NCBI GenBank assembly: GCA_028817895.1
Contig: JAPPOQ010000030.1
Location: 186,001 to 250,000 of the forward strand
Direction of reading: 5' to 3'
Length of the DNA stretch: 64,000 nt
Origin: Ahrensia sp.
Lineage (GTDB): Bacteria; Pseudomonadota; Alphaproteobacteria; Rhizobiales; Rhizobiaceae
Shown: piece by piece, positions 19,502 to 28,643 of the stretch
Position numbering within the stretch: the stretch's first letter is position 1
Layout: each line of letters begins with the position of its first letter
The notes under the pieces: generated by a model
Database searches by the model: none
Told to the model about the DNA's origin: nothing
What the model saw: the letters and a program-made list of their open reading frames with translations, nothing else
Made by a program: the position numbers and the translations under genes

Positions 19502-20554
19502 TCAAATCCAGCCCTGTAATTCACGTCGCACAATGGTCTCGATGAGATCCATACCGATGGCCCCATCATTGAGGCAGGGAATGTGGCTGAAATGCTCGCC
19601 GCCATTTTCCAGGAATTCCTCGCAGACTTCCCCTGCAATCTCTTCCAGCGTTTCCAAACAATCGGCAGCAAAGCCCGGATTGACCACGGCGATCCGTTTC
19701 ACGCCATCCTTGGCCAATTGCTCCACCGTCTTGTCTGTATAGGGTTGCAGCCATTCTTCCGGGCCGAAGCGCGACTGAAATGTGCTGATCAGGAACCCTT
19801 TCTCCCAGCCCATATGTTCGTTCAGCAAGCGAGACGTTTTCAGACACTGGCAGTGATACGGATCGCCGTTCTTGAAGTAGCTCATCGGGATTCCGTGATA
19901 GGACGCTACGATGTGCTGCGGTTCGAAGTCGAGCGTTTCCATATGCGCCGTGATCGATTTTACCAGCGCTTCGATATAGGCGGGATCGTCATGATAGGGT
20001 GGAACGCTGCGCATGGCCGGCATCCAGCGCATTTTCATGAGCGCTTCAAAGGCCTTGTCATTGACCGTCGCCGTGGTCGCCGCCGAGTATTGCGGGTAGA
20101 GCGGGAACACCAGAATGCGCTCGCAACCCTGTTCCTGAAGCACTTTGAGTTTGCTTTCGATGGACGGGTTGCCATAGCGCATGCCCCAATCGACAACGAC
20201 ATTGGCGTGCTGCGACAGCCTTTGCGTCATCTGGTCGCTTTGTGAGCGCGTGAAGGTGCGCAGCGGCGATTCATCCAGCTCCTCATTCCAGATGGAGGCG
20301 TACAGCGCGCCGGATTTCTTTGGCCTTGTGTTCAGGATGATCCCATTGAGCAGCGGCCACCAGATGATGCGCGGCGTTTCGATGACCCGCCTGTCCGAGA
20401 GGAACTCTTTCAGATAGCGGCGCATGTTCTTTTTGTCATGGCCATCCGGCGTGCCGAGATTGACCAGCAACACGCCAATCTTGCCGAATGCCGTTTCGGG
20501 GTGATCCGCAGGAAAGTGCTTCTGCGATATATCTCTTGCAAATGCGCCTGTCAT
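19502..20554 (-). CDS. hemH: Ferrochelatase
   Basis: This 350-residue enzyme inserts ferrous iron into protoporphyrin IX, the last step of haem synthesis, at the inner face of the membrane. The catalytic His220 lies in VASYHGIPMSYF, and the acidic partner lies in the C-terminal ADCLETLEEI segment. The N-terminal VLLVNLGTPD motif is conserved. The length is normal for the bacterial family, with a 20-residue N-terminal lead. It is divergent from a 5'-nucleotidase-like gene and followed on its strand by SPFH-nfeD after 80 bases. Confidence 0.97.
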   Translation of the reverse strand: MTGAFARDISQKHFPADHPETAFGKIGVLLVNLGTPDGHDKKNMRRYLKEFLSDRRVIETPRIIWWPLLNGIILNTRPKKSGALYASIWNEELDESPLRTFTRSQSDQMTQRLSQHANVVVDWGMRYGNPSIESKLKVLQEQGCERILVFPLYPQYSAATTATVNDKAFEALMKMRWMPAMRSVPPYHDDPAYIEALVKSITAHMETLDFEPQHIVASYHGIPMSYFKNGDPYHCQCLKTSRLLNEHMGWEKGFLISTFQSRFGPEEWLQPYTDKTVEQLAKDGVKRIAVVNPGFAADCLETLEEIAGEVCEEFLENGGEHFSHIPCLNDGAIGMDLIETIVRRELQGWI

Positions 20555-20758
20555 GAATCGGGCTCAATCTGAATGCGTTGCCCTTCGAATAGTCATTGCG
20601 GCGCCACGAAACAACGCGACATGCGGACCAACACGCTGATTGGCGGCAGATCGGTGCCCACATTTCCACCGACATATAGACCTTTGCCCACGTGACGCGG
20701 CGTGCCGAACGTGACACGATGGGTGGGTCAACCGTTTCTCACCGGACAGGCCCCGGCC

Positions 20759-22270
20759 ATGCGCACATATTTCAAGGCACCCCTCACCGCGTTTGCATTT
20801 TTCGTTTCCCTGATGGCGATCACGCTGTCTTCGGCACAGGCCGAGACGGTCAATGTCAGCTTCATTGTAGCCAGCGATATGGACACGATGGGCGGTGAGG
20901 AGCGCGGCGGACAGGCCCGTCTCGCAGCCGTGGTGAAGGCCGAACGCGCCAAGGGCGGCAACACGATCTATGTGTTCCCCGGCGATCTGCTCTCGCCATC
21001 GATCCTGGCCGGGTTCGACAAGGGCGCCCATATGGTCGATCTCATGAACATGGCCCCGCCGGATGTGCTGGTGCCGGGCAACCACGAATATGATTTCGGC
21101 ACCCAGGCCTTTCTGGAACAGATCAATAAGGGCACGTTCACCAAGCTCGCCGCCAATACGCGCTACACCGATGGCTCGCAGCTTGAAGGGCTGGAAGACA
21201 CCCGCATGTTCACCTTTGGTGATCTGAAAATCGGGATGCTGGGGCTGACCACGCCGACGACCAGCAACATCTCGTCGCCCGATAATGTCACCTTTTCCGA
21301 CCCGATAGAGAAGGCACAGGAATTGGGTGCGCAATTGCGCGAACAGGGCGCCGATATGGTGGTCGCCGCCGTGCATACCGGCCAGCAAGTTGACTTTGAT
21401 CTGCTTTATCGCGCTGGAATGGATGTCGTGCTTTCCGGTCACGACCACAATCTGCACGTTTTCTTCGATGGTCGTCGTGCGCTGATCGAATCGAAGGAAG
21501 AGGCAGAATATGTGACCATAATGGACATCGCCTTCGACATTGGCGAAAGCCGGGGCGAACGGCGTGTGCGCTGGTGGCCGAATTTCCGCATCATCGACAC
21601 GGCGACAGTCACGCCTGATCCCGAGGTCGCGGCCAAGGTCGCCGAATATGAGCAGGCTCTTTCAGAAGAACTCGATGTCGTCATCGGTACGTCGGCAATC
21701 GAACTCGACACACGCCGCGCGTCCGTGCGCACTGGTGAAACGGCCTTCGGCAACATCACCGCGGACGCCATGCGCGCGGCGGTTGATGCCGATGTCGCCA
21801 TCACCAATGGCGGCGGTATTCGTGGCAACAAGGTCTATGATGCCGGTCACATGATCACGCGCCGGGACATTCTCACCGAATTGCCCTTTGGCAATGTGAC
21901 CGTGAAGCTTGAAGTCACGGGCGCCACCATTCTGGAAGCGCTGGAACATGGTTATTCGCAAGCGCCGGAGGCCGCCGGGCACTTCCTGCATGTCTCCAAC
22001 ATCACGGCGGAAATTGACACAGCGAAAGAGGCGGGAAGCCGCCTGTCCAATGTGATGATCGGCGGGGAACCTCTCGACCCGGCCAAGACCTACTCACTTG
22101 CGACCAATGATTTCATGGCCCGCGGCGGTGATGGATACGGCATGCTGCGTTCGGGCAAGAATCTGATCGATCCCGCTTCAGCCAAACTGATGGCCAATGA
22201 TGTGATGGTCTATTTGCGCTCGCTTGAGACGGTAAATTCCGGCATCGACGGTCGCCTCTCCATCAAGTAG
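20759..22270 (+). CDS. Periplasmic metallophosphatase / 5'-nucleotidase-like protein
   Basis: This 503-residue protein has a signal peptide (about 1-28, ending SAQA), a calcineurin-type phosphatase domain and a 5'-nucleotidase C-terminal domain (TNGGGIRGNK and later FMARGGDGYGM). Metal-site motifs GNHEYDFG, AAVHTGQ and SGHDHNLHV are present. The first motif, normally D-x-H, reads SDMDTM (Asp40, Asp42), so one metal-binding His is replaced by Asp. It probably hydrolyses nucleotides or other phosphoesters in the periplasm, with uncertain activity. ATG 20759 is chosen because it starts the signal peptide and follows GGACAGG. A hairpin at 22284-22305 lies beyond the stop and overlaps the xseA end. 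Confidence 0.88.
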   Translation: MRTYFKAPLTAFAFFVSLMAITLSSAQAETVNVSFIVASDMDTMGGEERGGQARLAAVVKAERAKGGNTIYVFPGDLLSPSILAGFDKGAHMVDLMNMAPPDVLVPGNHEYDFGTQAFLEQINKGTFTKLAANTRYTDGSQLEGLEDTRMFTFGDLKIGMLGLTTPTTSNISSPDNVTFSDPIEKAQELGAQLREQGADMVVAAVHTGQQVDFDLLYRAGMDVVLSGHDHNLHVFFDGRRALIESKEEAEYVTIMDIAFDIGESRGERRVRWWPNFRIIDTATVTPDPEVAAKVAEYEQALSEELDVVIGTSAIELDTRRASVRTGETAFGNITADAMRAAVDADVAITNGGGIRGNKVYDAGHMITRRDILTELPFGNVTVKLEVTGATILEALEHGYSQAPEAAGHFLHVSNITAEIDTAKEAGSRLSNVMIGGEPLDPAKTYSLATNDFMARGGDGYGMLRSGKNLIDPASAKLMANDVMVYLRSLETVNSGIDGRLSIK

Positions 22271-22303
22271 GTGAGCGCCAGTTGGGGGTGGCATGAGCCG
22301 CCC

Positions 22304-23923
22304 TCAAAACAGATCGCCCTGCCCTTCCGGTGCTTTGTTTTGCGATGTTTTGGATGTGCGGGCCGGTGACTTCCGCGAAACCTTTGGCAGGACAGCGACT
22401 TGCGGTGCCTCGCCAGCGCCCCGTGCTGACCCCTGAACCGAGGCATCGAGCCTGCCGTCCAGCATTTCTATGGACAGCCCATCTCCCGCAACAAAACCAG
22501 CCACCGACTTGACCGGCACGCCATCGGCATTGCGGACGACGGCGTAGCCACGCTCCAAGACGCCGGTGTAAGACAGCGATTTGAGCAGGCCGGATAAAGC
22601 ACCGAGACGTTCGCGGCGTCTTGCGAGTGTGTCCGCGAAGCGTGCATCCACTTGCCCGCTTGTCGTGGCCAGGCCGCTGGCAGCACGTTGCAGGCGTTGA
22701 TGCAGCGGTTCTATGCGCAGCCGCTGCGATGTCTGCAAAAGACCATCGCGTTTCTGGCGCAGCAAAAGCGGCAAAACGCGCCCATGGCGCTGCGCAACCG
22801 GTGAGAATCGTTCCCTCAGGATGCGACTTTGATCGCGCAGCCTGGTGGGCGACATTTTTGCAGCTGCACGGTCGAAACGACTGCGTGCCAATTGCACATT
22901 GCGTTCCAGCCCGCGCTCAAGACGGCCCGCCGCCTCGTCAAATTGACGGCGTGGCATGGCGAGCAGCTGGTCCGGGCTGCGCAGCCCGCGCGCTGCGGCT
23001 CGCAGCTCATTGCGACGCCTCTCGCCCAGGCGGCTCACAGCTGCGCGCAACCGCGCGCCCAGATCGGCAAGCGTTGCTTCCAGATCGGCTTTCACCGGGA
23101 CGGCCCGTTCTGCCGCTGCGGTGGGCGTCGGCGCCCGCCAGTCCGCCGCATGGTCGATGAGCGTCCAGTCCGTTTCATGCCCAACGGCGGAAATCAGCGG
23201 GATATGCGAGGCCGCAGCCGCGCGCACCAACGCCTCATCGTTAAAGCCCCAAAGGTCTTCCAGCGACCCGCCGCCGCGCGCAACAATGATGAGATCTGGG
23301 CGCGGGATCGGCCCGTCCGGTGCCAGCGCGTTTAACCGATCTATGCCATTGGCGACCTCCCGGCCCGACGTCTCTCCCTGCACCCGAACGGGCCAGACCA
23401 GCACATGAACCGGAAAACGGTCGCTGATCCGGTGCAAAATGTCGCGGATGACCGCGCCGGTTGGTGAGGTGACGACGCCGATGACCCTGGGCAGAAAGGG
23501 CAGAAGCTGTTTGCGATTGTCATCAAACAGACCTTCCGCAGCCAGTTTCCTGCGACGCTCCTCCAGAAGCGCCATCAGCGCACCGGCGCCGGCTGGCTCG
23601 AGATTGTCGATGACGATCTGGTATTTCGACGACCCGGCATAGGTGGTCAGCTTGCCGGATGCGATGACCTCCAGCCCCTCCTCCGGCAGATGTTTGAGGC
23701 GCGATGCCTGACCGCGCCAGATCACGGCTTCCAGCCGCGCACGATCATCCTTCAGCGAAAAATAGGAGTGACCGGAAGAGTGCGGCCCGCGATAACCGGA
23801 AATTTCGCCGCGCACCCGCACATGGCCGAACGTGTCTTCCACCGTGCGTTTCAGCTTGGCGGAAAGTTCGGTGACGCTGACTTCAAGCGCGTTGGAGGCA
23901 AGTTCAGGTGACGATTCGGGCAT
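22304..23923 (-). CDS. xseA: Exodeoxyribonuclease VII large subunit
   Basis: This 539-residue subunit degrades single-stranded DNA in both directions together with XseB, which is not in this window. An N-terminal OB fold (about 12-110) is followed by the catalytic core with [31 protein letters not shown] and [12 protein letters not shown] long Arg-rich helical region comes next, then a C-terminal tail rich in Lys/Ser that is longer than in E. coli. It converges on the 5'-nucleotidase-like gene and lies 30 bases beyond the end of the LysR gene on the same strand. Confidence 0.97.
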   Translation of the reverse strand: MPESSPELASNALEVSVTELSAKLKRTVEDTFGHVRVRGEISGYRGPHSSGHSYFSLKDDRARLEAVIWRGQASRLKHLPEEGLEVIASGKLTTYAGSSKYQIVIDNLEPAGAGALMALLEERRRKLAAEGLFDDNRKQLLPFLPRVIGVVTSPTGAVIRDILHRISDRFPVHVLVWPVRVQGETSGREVANGIDRLNALAPDGPIPRPDLIIVARGGGSLEDLWGFNDEALVRAAAASHIPLISAVGHETDWTLIDHAADWRAPTPTAAAERAVPVKADLEATLADLGARLRAAVSRLGERRRNELRAAARGLRSPDQLLAMPRRQFDEAAGRLERGLERNVQLARSRFDRAAAKMSPTRLRDQSRILRERFSPVAQRHGRVLPLLLRQKRDGLLQTSQRLRIEPLHQRLQRAASGLATTSGQVDARFADTLARRRERLGALSGLLKSLSYTGVLERGYAVVRNADGVPVKSVAGFVAGDGLSIEMLDGRLDASVQGSARGAGEAPQVAVLPKVSRKSPARTSKTSQNKAPEGQGDLF

Positions 23924-23953
23924 AGGCGATTTGAAGCCTCAAAGGCCGCTTTA

Positions 23954-24937
23954 TCAAGCGCCTTCCAATGTCTGCTGTGATGCAGGCCGGGGCGGACGGG
24001 CAATGTTGTCGATATCCGTCATCACCTTGTCCTCGACGCCGAACGGGTCCATCGCCTGATCGATATAGCTGCCATCGGCATTGCCCATGGAGGCAAGGCT
24101 TATCCGGATGTGACGAGCGAGAGCCTCTGTAACATCCGTTCGCGGACGGCCGCTGCGCAACAGACCGATCTGGCAATCCGGCAGAGGCGGGAATCTTTCC
24201 GAATTCGACAGTACGCGCATGCCCGGCCGCAAAGCCGATTCCGGCAGGACCGCCACCGCCAGACCGGACAAAACGGCGGCGCTGACCACCGTCGCCGAAT
24301 AGGAGGAGAACAGAAGCCTGTGTTCGACACCGGCCCTGTCGAGCGCGTCAGTTGCCGCCTTGCGCCAGATGCAATGCGGCGAACCCAGCGCCAGCGGAAC
24401 AGGCTTTGTCGTGTGGACGATGTGGCGGCTGGAGGTGACCCAGACCAGTGGCTCGGTGCGGATCAGTTCCGAAGACCGTGCGATCTCGTTGTGTGTGACG
24501 ACGGCCATATCGAGCTCACCGGCCCCGATGCGCTTGTCGAGGCCATAGGAATTCTCACAGGTGACACTGACCTCGACCAGCGGGTTCGAGCGCGAGAAGC
24601 CGGCGAGAATGGCCGGCAGGAACCGTTCTGCATAATCGTCCGCCGTGCCGAGATAGACGCTGCCGCGCAGGGCTGCATCATCGAAGGCGGCAACGGCTTC
24701 GTTGGATTTGTCGACGATGTCGCGCGCATATCCGATCAGGCGCTCGCCATCGGCGCTGATCGATATGCCCCTTCCTTCGCGAAAGAAGAGGTTTTTGCCC
24801 AGCGTCTCCTCCAGCTTTTTCATCTGCATCGACACGGCGGATTGTGTCTTGTTCACTCGTTCCGCCGCCCGAGTGAAATTGCGCGCCTCGACGATGGCGA
24901 GAAATGTCTTGAGCTGATCGATGTCCAGGCTGTGCAT
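23954..24937 (-). CDS. LysR-family transcriptional regulator
   Basis: This 327-residue regulator has an N-terminal winged helix-turn-helix (LKTFLAIVEARNFTRAAE) and a C-terminal effector-binding domain (about 90-300). The start is ATG 24937; ATG 24946, three codons upstream, is equally open. It faces away from a DUF1127-EamA pair across a 114-base gap that holds CATTC/GAATG inverted half-sites, so that pair is the likely target. It ends in a C-terminal extension of about 40 residues beyond the effector domain. The effector is unknown. Confidence 0.92.
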   Translation of the reverse strand: MHSLDIDQLKTFLAIVEARNFTRAAERVNKTQSAVSMQMKKLEETLGKNLFFREGRGISISADGERLIGYARDIVDKSNEAVAAFDDAALRGSVYLGTADDYAERFLPAILAGFSRSNPLVEVSVTCENSYGLDKRIGAGELDMAVVTHNEIARSSELIRTEPLVWVTSSRHIVHTTKPVPLALGSPHCIWRKAATDALDRAGVEHRLLFSSYSATVVSAAVLSGLAVAVLPESALRPGMRVLSNSERFPPLPDCQIGLLRSGRPRTDVTEALARHIRISLASMGNADGSYIDQAMDPFGVEDKVMTDIDNIARPPRPASQQTLEGA

Positions 24938-24943
24938 GGCAAT

Positions 24944-24979
24944 CATTCCAAATTTGAATGCAATTAATCAAATACATTC
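24944..24979. promoter_or_regulatory. Candidate LysR operator with three CATTC/GAATG half-sites
   Basis: CATTC (24944-24948), GAATG (24956-24960) and CATTC (24975-24979) alternate in orientation around AT-rich spacers, forming two nested inverted repeats immediately upstream of the LysR gene and facing DUF1127. LysR regulators typically bind such spaced dyads. Confidence 0.45.
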
Positions 24980-25051
24980 GTTTGTGTGATGTCAAGCCTG
25001 GTGCCATTTGTGCCCCATTACATCAAGCGCCAAAGCAGAGGGAGACACCCC

Positions 25052-25321
25052 ATGGCACATTTGTCTCGGACCACCAGCGTCAGCCCCGCCATTCCAGGAC
25101 CACTGGATCTTCTGCGCAAGGTACAATTGCGCTGGGTGAAGCATCGCAAGCGCCGCCAGCTCGTCAATCTGCTCGACTGTGAAGATCGTATCCTCAACGA
25201 TATGGGAATTACGCGCGGGGATGTGATTGAGTCGCTTTCCAAACGTGGGCAGGAATCGCAGCATCTTCGCCTTCTGGCCGCCCGTCGCCGGTTCTGGGCG
25301 CGCAGCGGACGCCGCTATTGA
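25052..25321 (+). CDS. DUF1127 family small protein
   Basis: This 89-residue basic protein carries the C-terminal YjiS/DUF1127 motif (LLDCEDRILNDMGITRGDVIESL) and an Arg-rich tail. Short DUF1127 proteins of rhizobia are linked to RNA turnover and phosphate or stress responses; this longer one is typical of those next to LysR genes. ATG 25052 follows GAGGGAG by seven bases. Its stop overlaps a TTG start of the EamA transporter (TTGA), so the two are probably translated together. The exact function is unknown. Confidence 0.88.
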   Translation: MAHLSRTTSVSPAIPGPLDLLRKVQLRWVKHRKRRQLVNLLDCEDRILNDMGITRGDVIESLSKRGQESQHLRLLAARRRFWARSGRRY

Positions 25322-26265
25322 ACGCATCACCAAACGCACAGGACAAATCGCCGACCGCGAGAGACTACGGTCTCTTCGCGGTTGTCGTGCTGTCTTGGAG
25401 CGCGAGCTGGTATGCAATCAAACTCCAGATCGGTGATGTATCAGAGCACACATCCCTTTTTTGGCGGTTCGCCATCGCGGCCGCCTGCATGTGGCTTTGG
25501 GTGGCAATCGTTCGCGCGCGAATCCGTTTTGATGTGCAAACCCATTTCGTCTTTGCCGGCATGGGACTGTTCATCTTCTGTCTCAACTTCACACTGTTTT
25601 ATTTCGGTGGCGCCTATCTGATTTCCGGCCTGTTGTCGGTTGTCTTCTCGCTCGCCTCAATCGTCAATCTCATCATGGCCGCCGCTCTGGCAAGGCAAGC
25701 CCCGCGCGGTCGTGTTGTCCTGGGTGCGCTTATGGGCGTCGCGGGCATCGCACTGATGTTCGCACCAGAAATTGCCGGACAAAGCTGGACGGGTGGCGCC
25801 GCGCTCGGGCTGGCGCTTTGCATTGCCGGAACGGTGTGCTTCTGCATCGGCAGCCAGATCTCAGCTGCCCTCCAGGCACGCTCCATTCCTGTCGTCTCAG
25901 CCAGCGCCTGGGGTATGAGCTATGGCGCGACAGCAAGCCTGATCTTCGCCCTTGTGCAGGGTCATTCAGTCGCGATCAACTGGAGCGTCAACTATGTCGG
26001 ATCGCTGTTGTTTTTGGCGATCATCTCATCCGTGATGGCCTTTTGGTCCTATCTCAGTCTGGTGGGCAGCATCGGTGCGGGTCGCGCAGGTTATACAACG
26101 GTGATGTTTCCGGTGCTGGCGCTGTTCATCTCAGCGTTGTTCGAAGGATATGGCTTTCCACCGCTTGCCATTGCCGGTCTCGCTTTCGTGTTGGCGGGCA
26201 ATGTGCTCGTGCTGGGCAGAAGCCGCCCGCGTCGAAGCGCTTTGCCTCAACCACCCAAAAGCTGA
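25318..26265 (+). CDS. EamA/DMT-family transporter
   Basis: This 315-residue protein has about ten hydrophobic segments in two EamA repeats (about 18-145 and 160-300), as in RhaT/RarD-type metabolite exporters. The TTG at 25318 overlaps the DUF1127 stop by three bases and is the only start before the first membrane segment. The LysR regulator on the other side likely controls it. The 3' end overlaps the convergent DUF937 gene by 19 bases. The substrate cannot be read from sequence. Confidence 0.92.
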   Translation: MNASPNAQDKSPTARDYGLFAVVVLSWSASWYAIKLQIGDVSEHTSLFWRFAIAAACMWLWVAIVRARIRFDVQTHFVFAGMGLFIFCLNFTLFYFGGAYLISGLLSVVFSLASIVNLIMAAALARQAPRGRVVLGALMGVAGIALMFAPEIAGQSWTGGAALGLALCIAGTVCFCIGSQISAALQARSIPVVSASAWGMSYGATASLIFALVQGHSVAINWSVNYVGSLLFLAIISSVMAFWSYLSLVGSIGAGRAGYTTVMFPVLALFISALFEGYGFPPLAIAGLAFVLAGNVLVLGRSRPRRSALPQPPKS

Positions 26266-27137
26266 TCGAAAACGTCTCGGGTTTTGCGTTGGTGGGTTGC
26301 GCTCACATCCGCACCAGGTTCCAGCATGTCGCCGAAGACATCCTGCGGTCGCAACTGCCGCGATGCGCGCCGCTGACGGCGTTTTGGCGGCATGACGGGG
26401 TCGCGATGACGGGCACGCTTGCTGGGGCGGTCTGCCGTGCTTGAGCGGCGCGCCGATTGCGTCTCCCCGCCACCCAGCAGATCGCCCAAGAGATCACCAA
26501 GCCCGCCACCGCTGGAGCGACGGCGTCTTGTGGTGGTGCGGCTGCGTTGCCGCCTGCGGCTTGATCCACCACCGAGCGCTGCTCCAAGCAGGTCTTCCAA
26601 ACCGCTGCCGCGTCTGGAACGACGTCGAGTCGGTTCAGCGCCGGAAGCCATACCGTTAATCAATCCGTCCATGATGGTTCCAAGCAGACCGCCGCCGCCC
26701 TGCCCCGCTTGCGTGGTTGCACCGCCGCCACCAACCGAGTTTTTGAACAGAGCACCCATCACCATGGGCGCCAGCATAGGCAGCAATTCCTTCAGTATCG
26801 ATGATGAGACTCCACTGGTTTCGGCGGCTTGTCGTGCAACGGCACGACTCACTTTCTTGCGCCCGAACAAATGCCCCAAAATGGCATTGCCCTCACGCCG
26901 ACCCCGCTTACGCATGGCCTTGTCGGGATTGTCTGCATAGCGCGCATGGCCACCACCAGCGAGCGCGGACAGAAGGTCCACCGCACCCTGGGACGTCGAT
27001 GTCTGACGTTTCAGACCTTCCGAAAAAGCCGGAAGCAGGGACTGGATCGCTTCCGCCGCTTCGTCCTGCGAAAGGTCAAACCGACTCGCGACCCGGTCCA
27101 CATTGCCCTGTGTCAGCAGCATCTGTGCAAGATTCAT
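26247..27137 (-). CDS. DUF937 domain protein with basic low-complexity tail
   Basis: This 296-residue protein has a helical N-terminal DUF937 region (about 1-140; NVDRVASRFDLSQDEAAEAI) followed by Gly/Arg/Ser-rich sequence. Within that sequence, segments such as LGDLLGDLLGG alternate with runs of arginine. The basic blocks suggest nucleic acid or anionic polymer binding; no catalytic motif is visible. ATG 27137 is chosen over the upstream ATG because it starts the conserved domain. It lies 40 bases after gshA on the same strand and overlaps eamA tail to tail. Function unknown. Confidence 0.82.
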   Translation of the reverse strand: MNLAQMLLTQGNVDRVASRFDLSQDEAAEAIQSLLPAFSEGLKRQTSTSQGAVDLLSALAGGGHARYADNPDKAMRKRGRREGNAILGHLFGRKKVSRAVARQAAETSGVSSSILKELLPMLAPMVMGALFKNSVGGGGATTQAGQGGGGLLGTIMDGLINGMASGAEPTRRRSRRGSGLEDLLGAALGGGSSRRRQRSRTTTRRRRSSGGGLGDLLGDLLGGGETQSARRSSTADRPSKRARHRDPVMPPKRRQRRASRQLRPQDVFGDMLEPGADVSATHQRKTRDVFDQLLGG

Positions 27138-27177
27138 AACCACTTCCCCTCGGTGGATTCTGGCCCTCAATGGGAAC

Positions 27178-28551
27178 CTAATAGGCATATTCCTCGAAAA
27201 TGTGGTCGATGTCGCCCTGCCAGTTGCTTTTGTATTGCTTCAGCAGCTTCTCCGCCTGCGTTTGTCCGAGCGCCACAACCTCGTCGAGCGGCGCAAGAAA
27301 ATGGTTCTCATCCACTCCCATATCGTTGAGCCTGTTGCGCGCTTTCAGACCGCGATGGGCGATGGCAAGCATGTCGCGCGCCACATTCTGCACTGTTCGC
27401 CGCCCCGCCGGAGCGGCCAGCCCCTCTTTGGGCACGGCTGCCCGCATCGCGGCGACATCTTCAAACGTCAACTCATCGGCGAGCGACTTGGCTTCGTCCA
27501 ACGCCGCCTCATCGTAAAGCAAACCAACCCAGAGCGCGGGAAGGGCGCAGATGCGCCGCCACGGCCCACCATCGGCGCCACGCATCTCCAGAAACTTCTT
27601 GAGCCGCACATCGGGAAAGGCCGTGCCCATATGGTTCAACCAATCCCCTTCATTGGCAACGGGATCGTCCACCACGCCCTTCATCGCGCCGTCCATAAAC
27701 TGGCGAAAGGTGATGTGGGTACAATCATGATAGCGGCCATCGCGCATGATGAAATACATGGGCAGATCGAGCAGCCAGTCCGTGTAGCGTTCAAAGGAAA
27801 GCGGCCCGTGCGACATGAATTCATGCAAACCGGCGCGCTGATTGTCCGTATCGGTCCAGATCTCCCCGCGCCAGGACAAAAGCCCGTTGGGCGCACCGTC
27901 AGAAAACGGAGAATTTGCAAACAGCGCCGTGGCAACAGACTGCAACCGCGTCGACACCTGCATCTTTGTGACCATATCGGCTTCGGAGGAAAAATCGAGA
28001 TTGACCTGGATCGTGCAGGTGCGGTGCATCATGTCGAGGCCATGACTGCCGACCTTCGGCATATAAGCTCGCATGATGTCATAACGCGATTTCGGCATTT
28101 GCGGCGTATTGTCAAAACGCCATTTGGGCGATCCGCCAAGACCCAGAAAGCCTATACCCAGCGGCTCGGCGACCTCTCGCAAGGTGGCCAGATGCGTGTT
28201 GGATTCGCGGCAGGTCTCGTGGATGGTCTTCAGCGGTGCGCCCGAGAGTTCAAACTGTCCGCCCGGCTCCAGCGAAATCGCGCCACCGCCCTCTACCGCA
28301 GCAAGACCGATGATGTTGCCGCCATCCATGATCGGGTCCCAGCCCGACTTCTCGCGCATACCTTCCAGCAGTGCGCGAATGCCGCGATCGCCAAAATAGG
28401 GAACCGGGCTGTAGTCTTCGCGATAGAAGCCAAATTTCTCGTGTTCTGTGCCAATGCGCCAATCCTGTTTTGGCTTGTTGCCATCAGACAGCGCGCGCAC
28501 GAGTTGTTCGCGGCTTTCAATCGGGGTGGAGTTCGTCGTGTCGCGGGCCAT
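27178..28551 (-). CDS. gshA: Glutamate-cysteine ligase (plant/alphaproteobacterial type)
   Basis: This 457-residue enzyme joins glutamate and cysteine, the first and limiting step of glutathione synthesis. It belongs to the GCS2-like group shared by alphaproteobacteria and plants, shown by GTEHEKFGF near the N-terminus, EPGGQFELSG, and MHRTCTIQVNLDF. ATG 28551 is chosen because it begins just before the first conserved block; the upstream codons overlap the rsmE gap and show no site. It follows rsmE on the same strand with 92 bases between, an order frequent in rhizobia. Confidence 0.95.
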   Translation of the reverse strand: MARDTTNSTPIESREQLVRALSDGNKPKQDWRIGTEHEKFGFYREDYSPVPYFGDRGIRALLEGMREKSGWDPIMDGGNIIGLAAVEGGGAISLEPGGQFELSGAPLKTIHETCRESNTHLATLREVAEPLGIGFLGLGGSPKWRFDNTPQMPKSRYDIMRAYMPKVGSHGLDMMHRTCTIQVNLDFSSEADMVTKMQVSTRLQSVATALFANSPFSDGAPNGLLSWRGEIWTDTDNQRAGLHEFMSHGPLSFERYTDWLLDLPMYFIMRDGRYHDCTHITFRQFMDGAMKGVVDDPVANEGDWLNHMGTAFPDVRLKKFLEMRGADGGPWRRICALPALWVGLLYDEAALDEAKSLADELTFEDVAAMRAAVPKEGLAAPAGRRTVQNVARDMLAIAHRGLKARNRLNDMGVDENHFLAPLDEVVALGQTQAEKLLKQYKSNWQGDIDHIFEEYAY

Positions 28552-28643
28552 GCAGCGGTTCCGGTGGGCAGTCTTGCCTAAACCGCTAACCGGCTGACGG
28601 TGCGCAGCGCAAGTGCGAAGTTCTTTCACGACAGTTCAAAATG

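Noticed and set aside
24944-24979. Direct reading of the LysR gap as a standard T-N11-A box
   Set aside because: Several overlapping T-N11-A matches can be drawn in such AT-rich DNA, so only the CATTC/GAATG half-sites are reported.
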